This document shows positions 23,039-30,624 of a stretch of 30,624 nucleotides of DNA, piece after piece. The number at the start of each line of letters is the position of its first letter. The first letter of the stretch is position 1. This stretch comes from Bacteroidales bacterium UBA1195. Its GTDB lineage: Bacteria > Bacteroidota > Bacteroidia > Bacteroidales > WCHB1-69. The notes under the pieces are model-generated. The model saw only the letters and a program-made list of their open reading frames with translations. It did no database searches and had not been told where the DNA came from. The position numbers and the translations under genes were made by a program. The stretch spans positions 1 to 30,624 of the forward strand of contig DBYD01000024.1 of NCBI GenBank assembly GCA_002309855.1. Direction: 5' to 3'.

Positions 23039-24865
23039 ATGGCCGGTGACTACAGGAAAACGGCACGGCTGCTCAAGCCATACGGAGGCAGGATACTCAT
23101 AATCCTGCTCCTGAACGCTTTTGCCGTGTTCTTCTCCATCTTCTCCATTACAATGCTGGCACCATTTCTTGCATTGGTTTTCAATCCGTCCGAGATGGTG
23201 ACCACGCCGCCGGAACCGCATTTCAGTTCCGAATATCTTATGGACGGCCTGCAATACATGCTTGGGCGTGTGGTGCAGGCCAGAGGCGCATCATTTGCAC
23301 TTATAGCGGTAATTCTGTTCATTTTTACCCTTTTCCTTCTGAAAAACTGCTTTGTCTACCTCTCAATGCGCTGTACGGTTCCAATGAGAACCCGCATTCT
23401 GAAAAGCCTGCGGGACCAATGTTTCCAACGTCTGATGACCGCTCCGCTCGCATACTACACCCACAACCGGAAAGGTGACATACTATCCCGCGTAATCAAT
23501 GACATACAGGAGGTGGACAATTCCATCCTGCAATATGTCCAACAGCTGTTCAAAGAGGTGCTGACCCTCCTGCTTTTCCTATGCATGCTTTTTTTCATTG
23601 ACTGGAAATTCACACTTTTCGTACTTGTCACACTACCACTTGCCGCCCTTCTCATCAGCTTGGTGCAGAAACGGCTGAAACGACATGCCGTCACAGCCAG
23701 GCAGGAGGAGGGGAAAATGGTGGCGCTCTCCGAAGAGAGCCTGTACGGGCTGCGGATAATCAAGGCGTTTAACAACATCGGTGAACGCAGCGACAATTTC
23801 CGGAAAAAAAACGATAACTACAACCGGCTGCTTGTAAGGATCAACCGGCTGCGCGACCTCTCATCGCCGCTTAGCGATTTTATCGGAATGGTGATGGTCA
23901 TCATACTGCTGATAGCAGGCAGTTTTCTCATCACCGGCAACCACGGCCTCACCGCAGAGGTCTTCATCACCTATCTGGTGCTGTTCTCGCAAATCATCAA
24001 TCCGGTCAAGACAATAGCCGACGCCACCGCATCCTTCAAGAAAGGTTTCGCCGCACTGCAGCGCATCGAGGAACTGCTGCAATTGGAGGACAACATCACC
24101 GATTTGCCCGATGCAAAGCCGATTAATGACATACACGACAGCATCCGTTTCGACCATGTGGATTTCTCATACGGGGATGGGGCTGTACTGAAGGGGGTGA
24201 ATTTCACAATTCCCAAAGGCAAGGTGGTGGCGCTTTGCGGCCAGTCCGGCTCCGGAAAAACCACCATTGCCGACCTGCTCCCCCGCTTTTTTGACGTTAC
24301 GGGAGGCAGCATTCAGATAGACGGTATAGATTTGAGAAAGCTGAAACTAAACGATTTGCGCCAACTGTTCAGCATTGTTTCACAAGAGAGCATACTCTTC
24401 AACGACACAATAGCAAACAACATCGCATTTGGCCGTCCGGAAACCTGCGGGAAGGAGATTTGGGAAGCGGCGGATGCCGCCCAGATCGGCGATTTCATCC
24501 GCGGTCTGGATGACGGGCTGCAGACTGTGGTCGGCGACCGCGGGATAAAGCTCTCCGGAGGCCAGCGGCAGCGCATCAGCATAGCCCGCGCCTTTTTGAA
24601 AAACGCACCCGTCCTGATTCTGGATGAAGCGACCTCAGCACTTGACTCCGAAGCGGAGAAAAAACTGCAGGCCACCATAGGACGCCTGATGAAGGGCAAG
24701 ACCGTACTTATAATCGCACACAGGCTCTCCACCATCGTGGATGCGGACGAAATCCTTGTGCTGGAAGAGGGTGAGATTAAAGAGCGCGGCACCCACCAGA
24801 GCCTGATGGAAACCAACGGCATATACAGCAGTATGGTCCGGCTGCAGGCCTTCGGAAAAGACTGA
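23039..24865 (+). CDS. MsbA-type ABC exporter (fused permease and ATPase)
   Basis: This 608-residue half-transporter expected to act as a dimer. Residues about 17-320 are six membrane helices, including LIILLLNAFAVFFSIFSITML and a coupling loop with PLAYYTHNRKGDILSRVINDIQEVDN. The ATPase domain has Walker A GQSGSGKTT (401-409), the signature LSGGQ (505-509), Walker B VLILDEATSALD (525-536, Glu530 catalytic) and H-loop His561, so it should be active. The family includes lipid A flippase MsbA and other lipid or peptide exporters. The substrate is not evident, and the MsbA label is by resemblance. It starts 2 bp after the lipoprotein and ends 7 bp before the next gene. Confidence 0.93.
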   Translation: MAGDYRKTARLLKPYGGRILIILLLNAFAVFFSIFSITMLAPFLALVFNPSEMVTTPPEPHFSSEYLMDGLQYMLGRVVQARGASFALIAVILFIFTLFLLKNCFVYLSMRCTVPMRTRILKSLRDQCFQRLMTAPLAYYTHNRKGDILSRVINDIQEVDNSILQYVQQLFKEVLTLLLFLCMLFFIDWKFTLFVLVTLPLAALLISLVQKRLKRHAVTARQEEGKMVALSEESLYGLRIIKAFNNIGERSDNFRKKNDNYNRLLVRINRLRDLSSPLSDFIGMVMVIILLIAGSFLITGNHGLTAEVFITYLVLFSQIINPVKTIADATASFKKGFAALQRIEELLQLEDNITDLPDAKPINDIHDSIRFDHVDFSYGDGAVLKGVNFTIPKGKVVALCGQSGSGKTTIADLLPRFFDVTGGSIQIDGIDLRKLKLNDLRQLFSIVSQESILFNDTIANNIAFGRPETCGKEIWEAADAAQIGDFIRGLDDGLQTVVGDRGIKLSGGQRQRISIARAFLKNAPVLILDEATSALDSEAEKKLQATIGRLMKGKTVLIIAHRLSTIVDADEILVLEEGEIKERGTHQSLMETNGIYSSMVRLQAFGKD

Positions 24866-24872
24866 CGACACC

Positions 24873-26039
24873 ATGGAACAGGCACGGCTTTTGGTAATGG
24901 CTGACTACGTGCTTCCAGCGGAAGCGCTGCAGAAAACTGTCACAGAGGTGAGGCTGTTGGACTGGAGTGCCATAGGCAGTGATGAGGATTTCACTGGAGG
25001 ATTCCTGATGTTTCCGGAAAAGCCTGAGACCCAAATCTCCTTTCTCGGTACCAATCCCGAAGGGGACCACATGCTGCAATGGTGCGGCATCAGCATACGC
25101 ATCAGCCGGAATGTGATTGCATTCCGTTTTCCCGCCCTTTTCAGGACATGGCTGGATTTTGAGGCATTCCGTATCGGTCTGAACCGGTTTCTGTGCAAGT
25201 TTCTGCACCCATTCCAAAGCACTTCACTACTATTTCTCCCATCACACTGGAAAACACCCGAATACAATATCCGGAACGAAATGCACCGGAAACGGCTGGC
25301 ACAAATGCAGCACAAAATCGCTTATGCGGAGAGCTCTTTCAAACGCTGCCGGCAGCACCTCGCCCACTGCCTCGGCGAAGCGGCCCCGACGCTACGGGAG
25401 GCAGTCGGACCAACCTATTGGGAAACCTCTTTTTTTGATGCGGACTCCGGACGGCTATGCTGCTTGGCGGCCATTCCGACAAATACAACTCCCATCGCAG
25501 AGATAGCCGAACACATCACACAGGAACTCAGTTTCCAATGTCTTCCCCTTTTCCGGGAAAATGCCTGTGCGCATGCACCATATATTCGGAAAAAGCCTTC
25601 GGAGCCGCGCAGCTGCCAACTGCAGCCAGACTACGACCGCAGGAAATATCCGGATTTCCGCTCCGCCATCGAAGCGGAACAGGCAGCCCGCTGGAACGCT
25701 CACTGTTTCTTTTCCATGGAGCTGCGCCCCACGCATGTGTCCATCCGCTTCCGGAAAACCGCTACAGGACTGCTCTACGGACCGTTGAAGGAGGATTGCC
25801 TTCGCTTCATGCGGCAGATGCTCCTCCCCTTCCGCCCGACGGAAATCCTGCTCTGCTCCCACACCCTGCTGGAGGATTTGCCGGAAGAGTCGGACTTCGC
25901 ACAAATCCGCAGTCATCTGGAGGAACACTATACAAGTTACACCTCCTTAGAGGATATCGGCTCCTGGAGCGAGGGGTATGTTCACGGAACGGCAAGGCCG
26001 CACACAGTGATATCCACAGCTATTTTTCCACACGGGTGA
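24873..26039 (+). CDS. Unrecognised protein downstream of ABC exporter
   Basis: This 388-residue protein has no signal peptide or membrane helix and no family I recognise. The N-terminal half is strand-like (FLMFPEKPETQISFLGTN, LQWCGISIRISRNVIAFRFP). A helical middle (about 130-180) has EMHRKRLAQMQHKIAYAESSFKRC, and the C-terminal half has FFSMELRPTHVSIRFRK and KEDCLRFMRQMLLPF. It carries many Cys and His residues, but no clear metal motif. It follows the exporter by 7 bp and is the last gene of the plus-strand cluster. Its last 20 bp overlap the 3' end of the convergent lipoprotein gene. Confidence 0.6.
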   Translation: MEQARLLVMADYVLPAEALQKTVTEVRLLDWSAIGSDEDFTGGFLMFPEKPETQISFLGTNPEGDHMLQWCGISIRISRNVIAFRFPALFRTWLDFEAFRIGLNRFLCKFLHPFQSTSLLFLPSHWKTPEYNIRNEMHRKRLAQMQHKIAYAESSFKRCRQHLAHCLGEAAPTLREAVGPTYWETSFFDADSGRLCCLAAIPTNTTPIAEIAEHITQELSFQCLPLFRENACAHAPYIRKKPSEPRSCQLQPDYDRRKYPDFRSAIEAEQAARWNAHCFFSMELRPTHVSIRFRKTATGLLYGPLKEDCLRFMRQMLLPFRPTEILLCSHTLLEDLPEESDFAQIRSHLEEHYTSYTSLEDIGSWSEGYVHGTARPHTVISTAIFPHG

Positions 26040-26550
26040 ACACGACCGGAAAATTGGAGAACATAGTACCAAAACTGAGCAGGAAAGTGATGGCATCTGT
26101 AGCGTCATTGTAAGTGAACGGCATATTGACCTCAACCTTCTTGCCATTGGCATCCGTTCCTTCACCTATAATTTTACCGGTGTGGGTGGAATAGGTGTAA
26201 TCGAATATGTATTTGATGTCTTCAAGCTGTTTGCCGGTAAGGCCGTCAAAAAGCGTAAATTTCTCCATTTTTGAGGGAAGGTCCAAATGGGCATAACTGT
26301 TGTCAAAGGCCAGATTGAATCTCATTTTTAAGGAAACGAAACCGGTTGAGTCACCCTTGGCATTTCTAATCACCCAGTTTTCAATATAGTACGTCCAATT
26401 TGTACCCTTCAGGTCCGCAGCGCTCTGCACACGCGCCGAAGTTGACATCAGATCGTGATTTTTCGAAACATCAAATTTTTCCTCCTTCTGGCAGGAATTC
26501 ATGGCGAAGGCAAATATCACCACTGCGATAAAAAAAATCCGGTTTTTCAT
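26020..26550 (-). CDS. Small lipoprotein with surface-export-like signal
   Basis: This 176-residue lipoprotein has a signal peptide ending at MNSC. Directly after the Cys is QKEEKFD, which resembles the lipoprotein export signal (Q-K-acidic-acidic) that sends lipoproteins to the cell surface in Capnocytophaga and other Bacteroidetes. The body is strand-rich (LKGTNWTYYIENWVIRN, FVSLKMRFNLAFDNSYAHLDL, FPVVFTRVEK) and could be a small lipocalin-like barrel; that fold is a guess. It is 76 bp downstream of the leucine-rich-repeat gene on the same strand, and its 3' end overlaps the convergent gene by 20 bp. Confidence 0.7.
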   Translation of the reverse strand: MKNRIFFIAVVIFAFAMNSCQKEEKFDVSKNHDLMSTSARVQSAADLKGTNWTYYIENWVIRNAKGDSTGFVSLKMRFNLAFDNSYAHLDLPSKMEKFTLFDGLTGKQLEDIKYIFDYTYSTHTGKIIGEGTDANGKKVEVNMPFTYNDATDAITFLLSFGTMFSNFPVVFTRVEK

Positions 26551-26626
26551 AAAGCTGGTTTTTTAAATTACTGTCTGTTTATTTATAGCCATAATTACAG
26601 GAAACAAAACACATATACGGTGGGTT

Positions 26627-28879
26627 TTATTCCTTCACAAACTTCACCGTCATTCCGCCCGCACGGACAAAGTACATGCCCTTGGCCCAGCCGGAAATGT
26701 TGATTTGGAGTTCTTCAGGAACGGCCTGCCCCGAACGGTACACCACACGGCCGGCAAGATCGTACACGCACACCTCACCTGTGGCATTGGCAATGCGCAG
26801 CTGCGTCCGCGCAGGATTGGGCCACACGCGCAGTGCATGTTCCGCCGCAGCCTCGCTCACTGGCAGCGTGATGCAGTCGAAATCACCCGTGGTGGCAGGC
26901 ACCGGCTTGTTGTTGGAGCCGTACAGTATCTTCCAGCCCTTCGCCGTGGCATTGGCCGAGTTGGTGGCCATGAACAGGTTGTAATTGGTATCCAGGGAAT
27001 CTCCTAACGGGAAGAATTTGGCCTCTTCCGTCCGCTCCGGCAACATGCACATTATTTTGTCATATTCCGCAGTGGTGAAGGCGTTGCTGCGGCATCCCAA
27101 CACCTTCAGAGCGGGGTTACCGCCCAAATCCAGGGTGGGGATGGAATTGCTATGGCAGTACAGCACCTCCATACGGGGATTATGGCTCACATCCAACGAG
27201 GTCAGCTGGTTTAACTGGCAACGAAGTTCGGTCAGCGCGGCACAACGGCTCACATCCAGCGAGGTGAGACGGTTCTTATAGCAGCTCAAAATTGTCAGCG
27301 CGGTGTCCGCGCCCAAATTCAGGGATGTCAGGCCGTTGTCATAGCAAAGCAGCTCCTCCAGCGCGGGATTGCCGCTCACATCCAGGGATGTAATGCTGTT
27401 CTCGTAGCAGAGCAGCCCCTTCAGCGCGGGATTGCCGCTCACATCCAACGAGGTGATGTGGTCATGGTTCCCGGAACAGCGGAAATGGGTAAGTGCACCG
27501 TATATGGTAACCTCCGTGTCGCTGGTGTAAAGGGAGAAATGATGCATGTCACCGTAGGAGATAAATTTGCGGACATAGAACGTCGTGTCTGTGGAACCGC
27601 ACACCAGAGTGACAGGTGTGTTGTCAGCGGCGGCGGCGAAATGAAGGTTGACGACCCTGGCGTTTTTCACACCCAAACGGATAGACGAACACGAGAAAGT
27701 ACCATTGGTGGCCGGAATCAAACCGTAAGTGTCATGATACCTAACTTTCCAGCCTTTTGAGATTGCATTTTTGGAATTGGCTGACATGAAGGCTTTAGCA
27801 TTGGTATCCGAAGCATCTGTCAGTGGGTAAAACAGGCCAGAACTTTGCTCAGGCAGTGCACACATGATAGCATCGTATGACCCTGTGCTTAAGGGGTTGC
27901 CATAACACCACAATTCAGTCAACACGCTGTTTTTACGCACATCCAACAAGGATAGATTGTTTTTAGAGCAGTACAACGTTTCCAACGCTGTATTATTGTG
28001 CACATCCAATGAGGAAAGATTGTTGTCGCCGCAATCCAAATATTTCAGTTTAGTGTTATTGCCCACATCAAGAGAAGAAATCTTGTTCCCACAGCAAATC
28101 AACTTGGTCAGCCCCGTGTTCATACTTACATTCAAGGATTTCAAGTTGTTGTATGCACAAACAAGATTGGTTAGTTTCGTGAGACTGCCCACAGGCAGCG
28201 AGGAAAGATTGTTGTTATCACATTTCAATTCAACCAACAAGGTGTCTTTCCCATACCCTAGCAGCGAGGAAATCTTGTTAGTACTGAAATTCAAATACGT
28301 CAGTTTAGTGTTTTTACCCACATCCAGCGAGGAAATCTTGTTTCTACTGCAGTTTAAATGGGTCAATGCTGTGTTTTTGCTCACATCCAACGTGGAAAGA
28401 TTGTTATTATTGCAATCCAAATATTTCAGTTTGGAGCTCTTGACCACATCAAGAGAAGTGAGATTATTCCCACTACAATACAAATACTCAAGCAAAGGAA
28501 TGAGGTCAACCAATGAAGTGACATTAGCATAGTTTGATTCGCAGCCAAAATGGGTGAGATAGTTCTGTTGAAACTCACTAGTACAATAACTAAAACCAAT
28601 TTGATCATAAAAAGCCACCACCTCCACCTCAGTCCAATTCCTGCCCACCATAAACGACGTATCAGTAAAGTAGCCACTTGAACGCACAACTTTACAAAGA
28701 TTAGCATCAATCATCAAACTGTCCGCACTTGCGGCAAATCTCAGTTTGAGATTGGCCCCCGTCTTTACCGTCATAAGAATAAACTCATTTTCAAAATTCT
28801 GGGCGGAGAGCGTGGAGACGGTGCCGGTAAGCAGAAGTAACGCCACCAGACGAACAAAAAGAAAAGAATGTTTTCCCAT
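26627..28879 (-). CDS. Secreted leucine-rich-repeat protein with T9SS C-terminal sorting domain
   Basis: This 750-residue protein has a signal peptide (1-27, ending STLSAQ). Its layout is a beta-rich domain (about 32-128), a first leucine-rich-repeat array (129-330) and a linker module (335-397, YDAIMCALPE ... ATNGTFSC). A second beta-rich domain (398-462), a second repeat array (463-600), a second linker module (606-669) and a C-terminal sorting domain (682-750) follow. Repeats are about 21 residues, of the pattern LxxLxCxxNxLTSLDVSxNxx. The C-terminal domain has the type A T9SS layout: VWPNPA, VYDLAGRVVY, NISGWAKGMYFVRA and a final VKFVKE. It should therefore be exported by the T9SS encoded in this window and then anchored to the surface or released. 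It probably binds a ligand or adheres, as inference from the repeat type. Confidence 0.92.
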   Translation of the reverse strand: MGKHSFLFVRLVALLLLTGTVSTLSAQNFENEFILMTVKTGANLKLRFAASADSLMIDANLCKVVRSSGYFTDTSFMVGRNWTEVEVVAFYDQIGFSYCTSEFQQNYLTHFGCESNYANVTSLVDLIPLLEYLYCSGNNLTSLDVVKSSKLKYLDCNNNNLSTLDVSKNTALTHLNCSRNKISSLDVGKNTKLTYLNFSTNKISSLLGYGKDTLLVELKCDNNNLSSLPVGSLTKLTNLVCAYNNLKSLNVSMNTGLTKLICCGNKISSLDVGNNTKLKYLDCGDNNLSSLDVHNNTALETLYCSKNNLSLLDVRKNSVLTELWCYGNPLSTGSYDAIMCALPEQSSGLFYPLTDASDTNAKAFMSANSKNAISKGWKVRYHDTYGLIPATNGTFSCSSIRLGVKNARVVNLHFAAAADNTPVTLVCGSTDTTFYVRKFISYGDMHHFSLYTSDTEVTIYGALTHFRCSGNHDHITSLDVSGNPALKGLLCYENSITSLDVSGNPALEELLCYDNGLTSLNLGADTALTILSCYKNRLTSLDVSRCAALTELRCQLNQLTSLDVSHNPRMEVLYCHSNSIPTLDLGGNPALKVLGCRSNAFTTAEYDKIMCMLPERTEEAKFFPLGDSLDTNYNLFMATNSANATAKGWKILYGSNNKPVPATTGDFDCITLPVSEAAAEHALRVWPNPARTQLRIANATGEVCVYDLAGRVVYRSGQAVPEELQINISGWAKGMYFVRAGGMTVKFVKE
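27080..28495 (-). repeat. Two arrays of about 63-bp protein-coding repeats (leucine-rich)
   Basis: Within the leucine-rich-repeat gene, residues 129-330 (DNA 28495-27890) and 463-600 (27493-27080) are tandem 21-codon units with a recurring CACATCCA core on the plus strand. Unit length and codon frame hold throughout, with a spacer coding for the linker and second beta-domain between the arrays. Confidence 0.85.
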
Positions 28880-28915
28880 AACTTAACTATTTTGGTTTCT
28901 TTAGTTTTGAAAATG

Positions 28916-28923
28916 CAAAAGTA
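28916..28923 (-). promoter_or_regulatory. Candidate -7 element for the leucine-rich-repeat gene
   Basis: Minus-strand TACTTTTG is an exact TAnnTTTG match, 37 bp before ATG 28879. A possible -33 CAAA (minus TTTG) at 28950-28953 is 26 bp away, wider than usual. Confidence 0.45.
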
Positions 28924-28992
28924 AACAAATTACCGATAAAAATTCCACACAAACGAAAAAAAGTTTTAACTTCTTAACATCTTAACAAAAAA

Positions 28993-29046
28993 ACACCCCT
29001 ATACTCAGCGGAATCTCATTTTTTTTGCCACTTTCCGCAGAGTATA
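28993..29046. repeat. Left 54-bp direct repeat with 47-bp imperfect palindrome
   Basis: This copy is 53/54 identical to 30512-30565. Within it, TATACTCAGCGGAA (29000-29013) pairs with TTCCGCAGAGTATA (29033-29046): 14-bp arms with one central A:A mismatch around a 19-nt loop containing eight T. It ends 44 bp before the ATPase start and just before its -7 element. Confidence 0.9.
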
Positions 29047-29059
29047 CGCATTTTTTTGC

Positions 29060-29067
29060 TACTTTTG
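29060..29067 (+). promoter_or_regulatory. Candidate -7 element for the ATPase gene
   Basis: Plus-strand TACTTTTG is an exact TAnnTTTG match, 22 bp before ATG 29090. The expected -33 region (about 29037-29042) falls inside the right arm of the left repeat, so the palindrome could affect promoter use. Confidence 0.5.
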
Positions 29068-29089
29068 CATCCGCAAAAAACCAAGAATC

Positions 29090-30508
29090 ATGCTCGTTGG
29101 AAGAGAAAAGGAACAACAGCGCCTGATACAGGCCACACACGAGGAGGAATCCATGTTCATAGCCATTTACGGCCGTCGCCGTGTAGGCAAAACCTACCTG
29201 GTACGCGAAACATTCAGAGATGGGTTCACCTTCTACCATACCGGTCTTGCCAACTCCACGATGAAAAAGCAGTTGGCCGCATGGCGGTTGTCCCTGCGTG
29301 AATACGGCCTGCGGAAAGCACCTCTTCCACACACATGGCTTGACGCATTCGATGCTCTCAAGGAAATCATCCGTCAATCAGAAGAGGCAAAAAAAATCAT
29401 CTTCATCGATGAACTCCCATGGCTGGACACCCAGCGGTCAGGCTTTGTCCCAGCCCTCGAAAATTTCTGGAACGGATGGGCCTCGGCACGCAAAGATATC
29501 GTACTCATTGTTTGTGGCAGCGCCACATCGTGGATTATCCGGAAAATCCTCAAAAATCATGGAGGACTGCACAACCGTGTCAGCATCAAAATACACCTCC
29601 AGCCCTTCACGCTACACGAATGCGAAGCATACGCCTCCCACCGCAAACTCGGAATGAACCGCCGGCAACTCATGGAATGCTACATGATCATGGGCGGCAT
29701 TCCCTTCTACTGGTCAAAACTCGAACGAGGGTTAAGCCTCTCCCAGAACATCGACAACCTATTCTTCAACCCTGACGGCGAACTCCATGATGAATATGAT
29801 GAACTTTATGCTTCCCTTTTCAAAAATCCGGAACCATACATAACAATTGTACGTACCCTCGGCACCAAACGCATCGGAATGACACGGGAGGAACTCCTTG
29901 CCGAGGCCGGCATCCGGGACAACGGACGTGTATCGGAAATACTCCAAGATCTTGAAGCATGCGGATTTATCCGTAAATATGCCAACTTCAGGCTGAAGAC
30001 CAAGAATGCCATCTTCCAGCTTATAGATTCATACACACTCTTCCACCACCGGTTTATTCATCTGAATACAGGCGGTGACGAACACTTTTGGTCCCGCCAG
30101 ACCGGATCTCCGCTCTATTACAACTGGTGCGGCCTCGCCTTTGAACGGGTATGTCTGCTTCATATACAGCAAATAAAAAAAGCACTTGGCATTTACGGCA
30201 CCATCAGCCGTGTTTGCGCGTGGAACCTGCCTGCCACACCTGACAGGCATGGAGCGCAGATTGACCTCCTGATTGACCGTGATGACCAGGTCATTGATAT
30301 CTGTGAAATGAAATACACCCAACAGCCATACGAAATCACATTGGAGGAAGAGCAGAAAATCCAGAACCGCCGTTTACGATTCATGGCCGCCATCGGCACA
30401 AACAAAGCCATACATTTGATTCTTGTTTCGGCCAGCGGTGTCAAAAGGAACGCCTATTCCGATGAATTCCAAGCTATAATAAGTGCAGATGCACTTTTTG
30501 AAAAATAA
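29090..30508 (+). CDS. AAA+ ATPase (archaeal-ATPase/DUF234 family) with PD-(D/E)XK-like C-terminal domain
   Basis: This 472-residue protein has Walker A GRRRVGKT (28-35), Walker B IIFIDE (103-108, Asp107/Glu108) and a sensor-like CGSATSW (142-148). A winged helix-turn-helix follows at about 258-300 (MTREELLAEAGIRDNGRVSEILQDLEACGFI). The C-terminal DUF234 region has AFERVC (Glu352), QIDLLIDR (Asp392) and CEMKYT (Glu406, Lys408), in the order of a PD-(D/E)XK nuclease site, so it may be catalytically intact. The family is multi-copy in many Bacteroidetes and archaea, with no settled role. The gene is alone on its strand and bounded on both sides by 54-bp direct repeats, beginning 3 bp after its stop. 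This suggests a mobile or duplicating unit. Confidence 0.88.
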   Translation: MLVGREKEQQRLIQATHEEESMFIAIYGRRRVGKTYLVRETFRDGFTFYHTGLANSTMKKQLAAWRLSLREYGLRKAPLPHTWLDAFDALKEIIRQSEEAKKIIFIDELPWLDTQRSGFVPALENFWNGWASARKDIVLIVCGSATSWIIRKILKNHGGLHNRVSIKIHLQPFTLHECEAYASHRKLGMNRRQLMECYMIMGGIPFYWSKLERGLSLSQNIDNLFFNPDGELHDEYDELYASLFKNPEPYITIVRTLGTKRIGMTREELLAEAGIRDNGRVSEILQDLEACGFIRKYANFRLKTKNAIFQLIDSYTLFHHRFIHLNTGGDEHFWSRQTGSPLYYNWCGLAFERVCLLHIQQIKKALGIYGTISRVCAWNLPATPDRHGAQIDLLIDRDDQVIDICEMKYTQQPYEITLEEEQKIQNRRLRFMAAIGTNKAIHLILVSASGVKRNAYSDEFQAIISADALFEK

Positions 30509-30511
30509 AAT

Positions 30512-30565
30512 ACACCTCTATACTCAGCGGAATCTCATTTTTTTTGCCACTTTCCGCAGAGTATA
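30512..30565. repeat. Right 54-bp direct repeat with 47-bp imperfect palindrome
   Basis: Second copy of the repeat at 28993, with a single C-to-T difference at 30517. Palindrome arms are at 30519-30532 and 30552-30565. It starts 3 bp after the ATPase stop and lies in the same orientation as the left copy. The remaining 59 bp to the window end contain no supportable gene. Confidence 0.9.
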
Positions 30566-30624
30566 GAACGTTTTCCCTTCAAAAAACTTACATCATCAGA
30601 ACTGGAAATAGATGAACGACTGCA

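Noticed and set aside
25457..26113. 218-residue plus-strand frame overlapping the 24873-26039 gene
   Set aside because: It is in another frame of a gene that continues a tight operon, with low-complexity composition and no family features.
27080..28495. Regularly spaced repeats resembling a CRISPR array
   Set aside because: The repeat period is about 63 bp, stays in codon frame and encodes leucine-rich repeats; no cas genes are present.
28965..28988. Short TCTTAACA tandem repeat before the left direct repeat
   Set aside because: Only about two and a half copies of 8 bp in AT-rich DNA, and not repeated beside the right copy.
30566..30624. Possible gene fragment at the right edge
   Set aside because: Only 59 bp remain; several frames are open but no start, domain or codon pattern supports any of them.

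Overview
This 30.6 kb window comes from a member of the Bacteroidota, most likely order Bacteroidales, with mid-range GC. Four things support this: a complete type IX secretion (Por/Gld) core operon, a protein with a T9SS C-terminal sorting domain, DUF1599 and BT_3928-type families, and repeated TAnnTTTG elements (the Bacteroidetes -7 promoter motif) just upstream of gene starts. The species cannot be named from the sequence. I see no rRNA, tRNA or CRISPR array.

Layout. (1) 1-231: the 3' end of an Rpn/PD-(D/E)XK transposase-like nuclease gene, whose stop codon lies inside a perfect 12-bp inverted repeat. (2) 358-4131 (+): an ECF sigma factor, a membrane protein placed like an anti-sigma factor, and two paralogous outer-membrane barrel proteins, closed by a strong terminator. 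(3) 4195-5957 (-): a cysteine-desulfurase-like PLP enzyme followed by a Cys-rich DUF3109 protein. (4) 6063-10594 (-): two envelope proteins (a small OM protein and a helix-hairpin-helix barrel protein), then a DUF58 protein and RadC. (5) 10706-16767 (-): porP-gldK-gldL-gldM-gldN, the T9SS trans-envelope core and motor, with a promoter upstream and a terminator downstream. (6) 17049-19799 (-): a tandem DUF1599 protein, a BT_3928 (DoxX/MauE-like) membrane protein and NadE, tightly overlapped. (7) 19975-26039 (+): a ROK sugar kinase, an MFS transporter, a lipoprotein, an MsbA-type ABC exporter and an unrecognised protein, all closely packed. (8) 26020-28879 (-): a small lipoprotein with a surface-export-like signal, and a 750-residue leucine-rich-repeat protein with a T9SS sorting domain. 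(9) 28993-30565: a gene for an AAA+ ATPase fused to a PD-(D/E)XK-like domain, bounded on both sides by 54-bp direct repeats (53/54 identical), each carrying a 47-bp imperfect palindrome.

How the genes work together. The operon at 10.7-16.8 kb makes the machine that should export the leucine-rich-repeat protein encoded about 10 kb further along. The sigma/anti-sigma pair probably controls the adjacent barrel genes. The repeat-bounded ATPase/nuclease unit at the right edge is the best candidate for an undescribed mobile or self-spreading element. Apart from the families named, functions here are inferred from sequence reading alone, without database searches.
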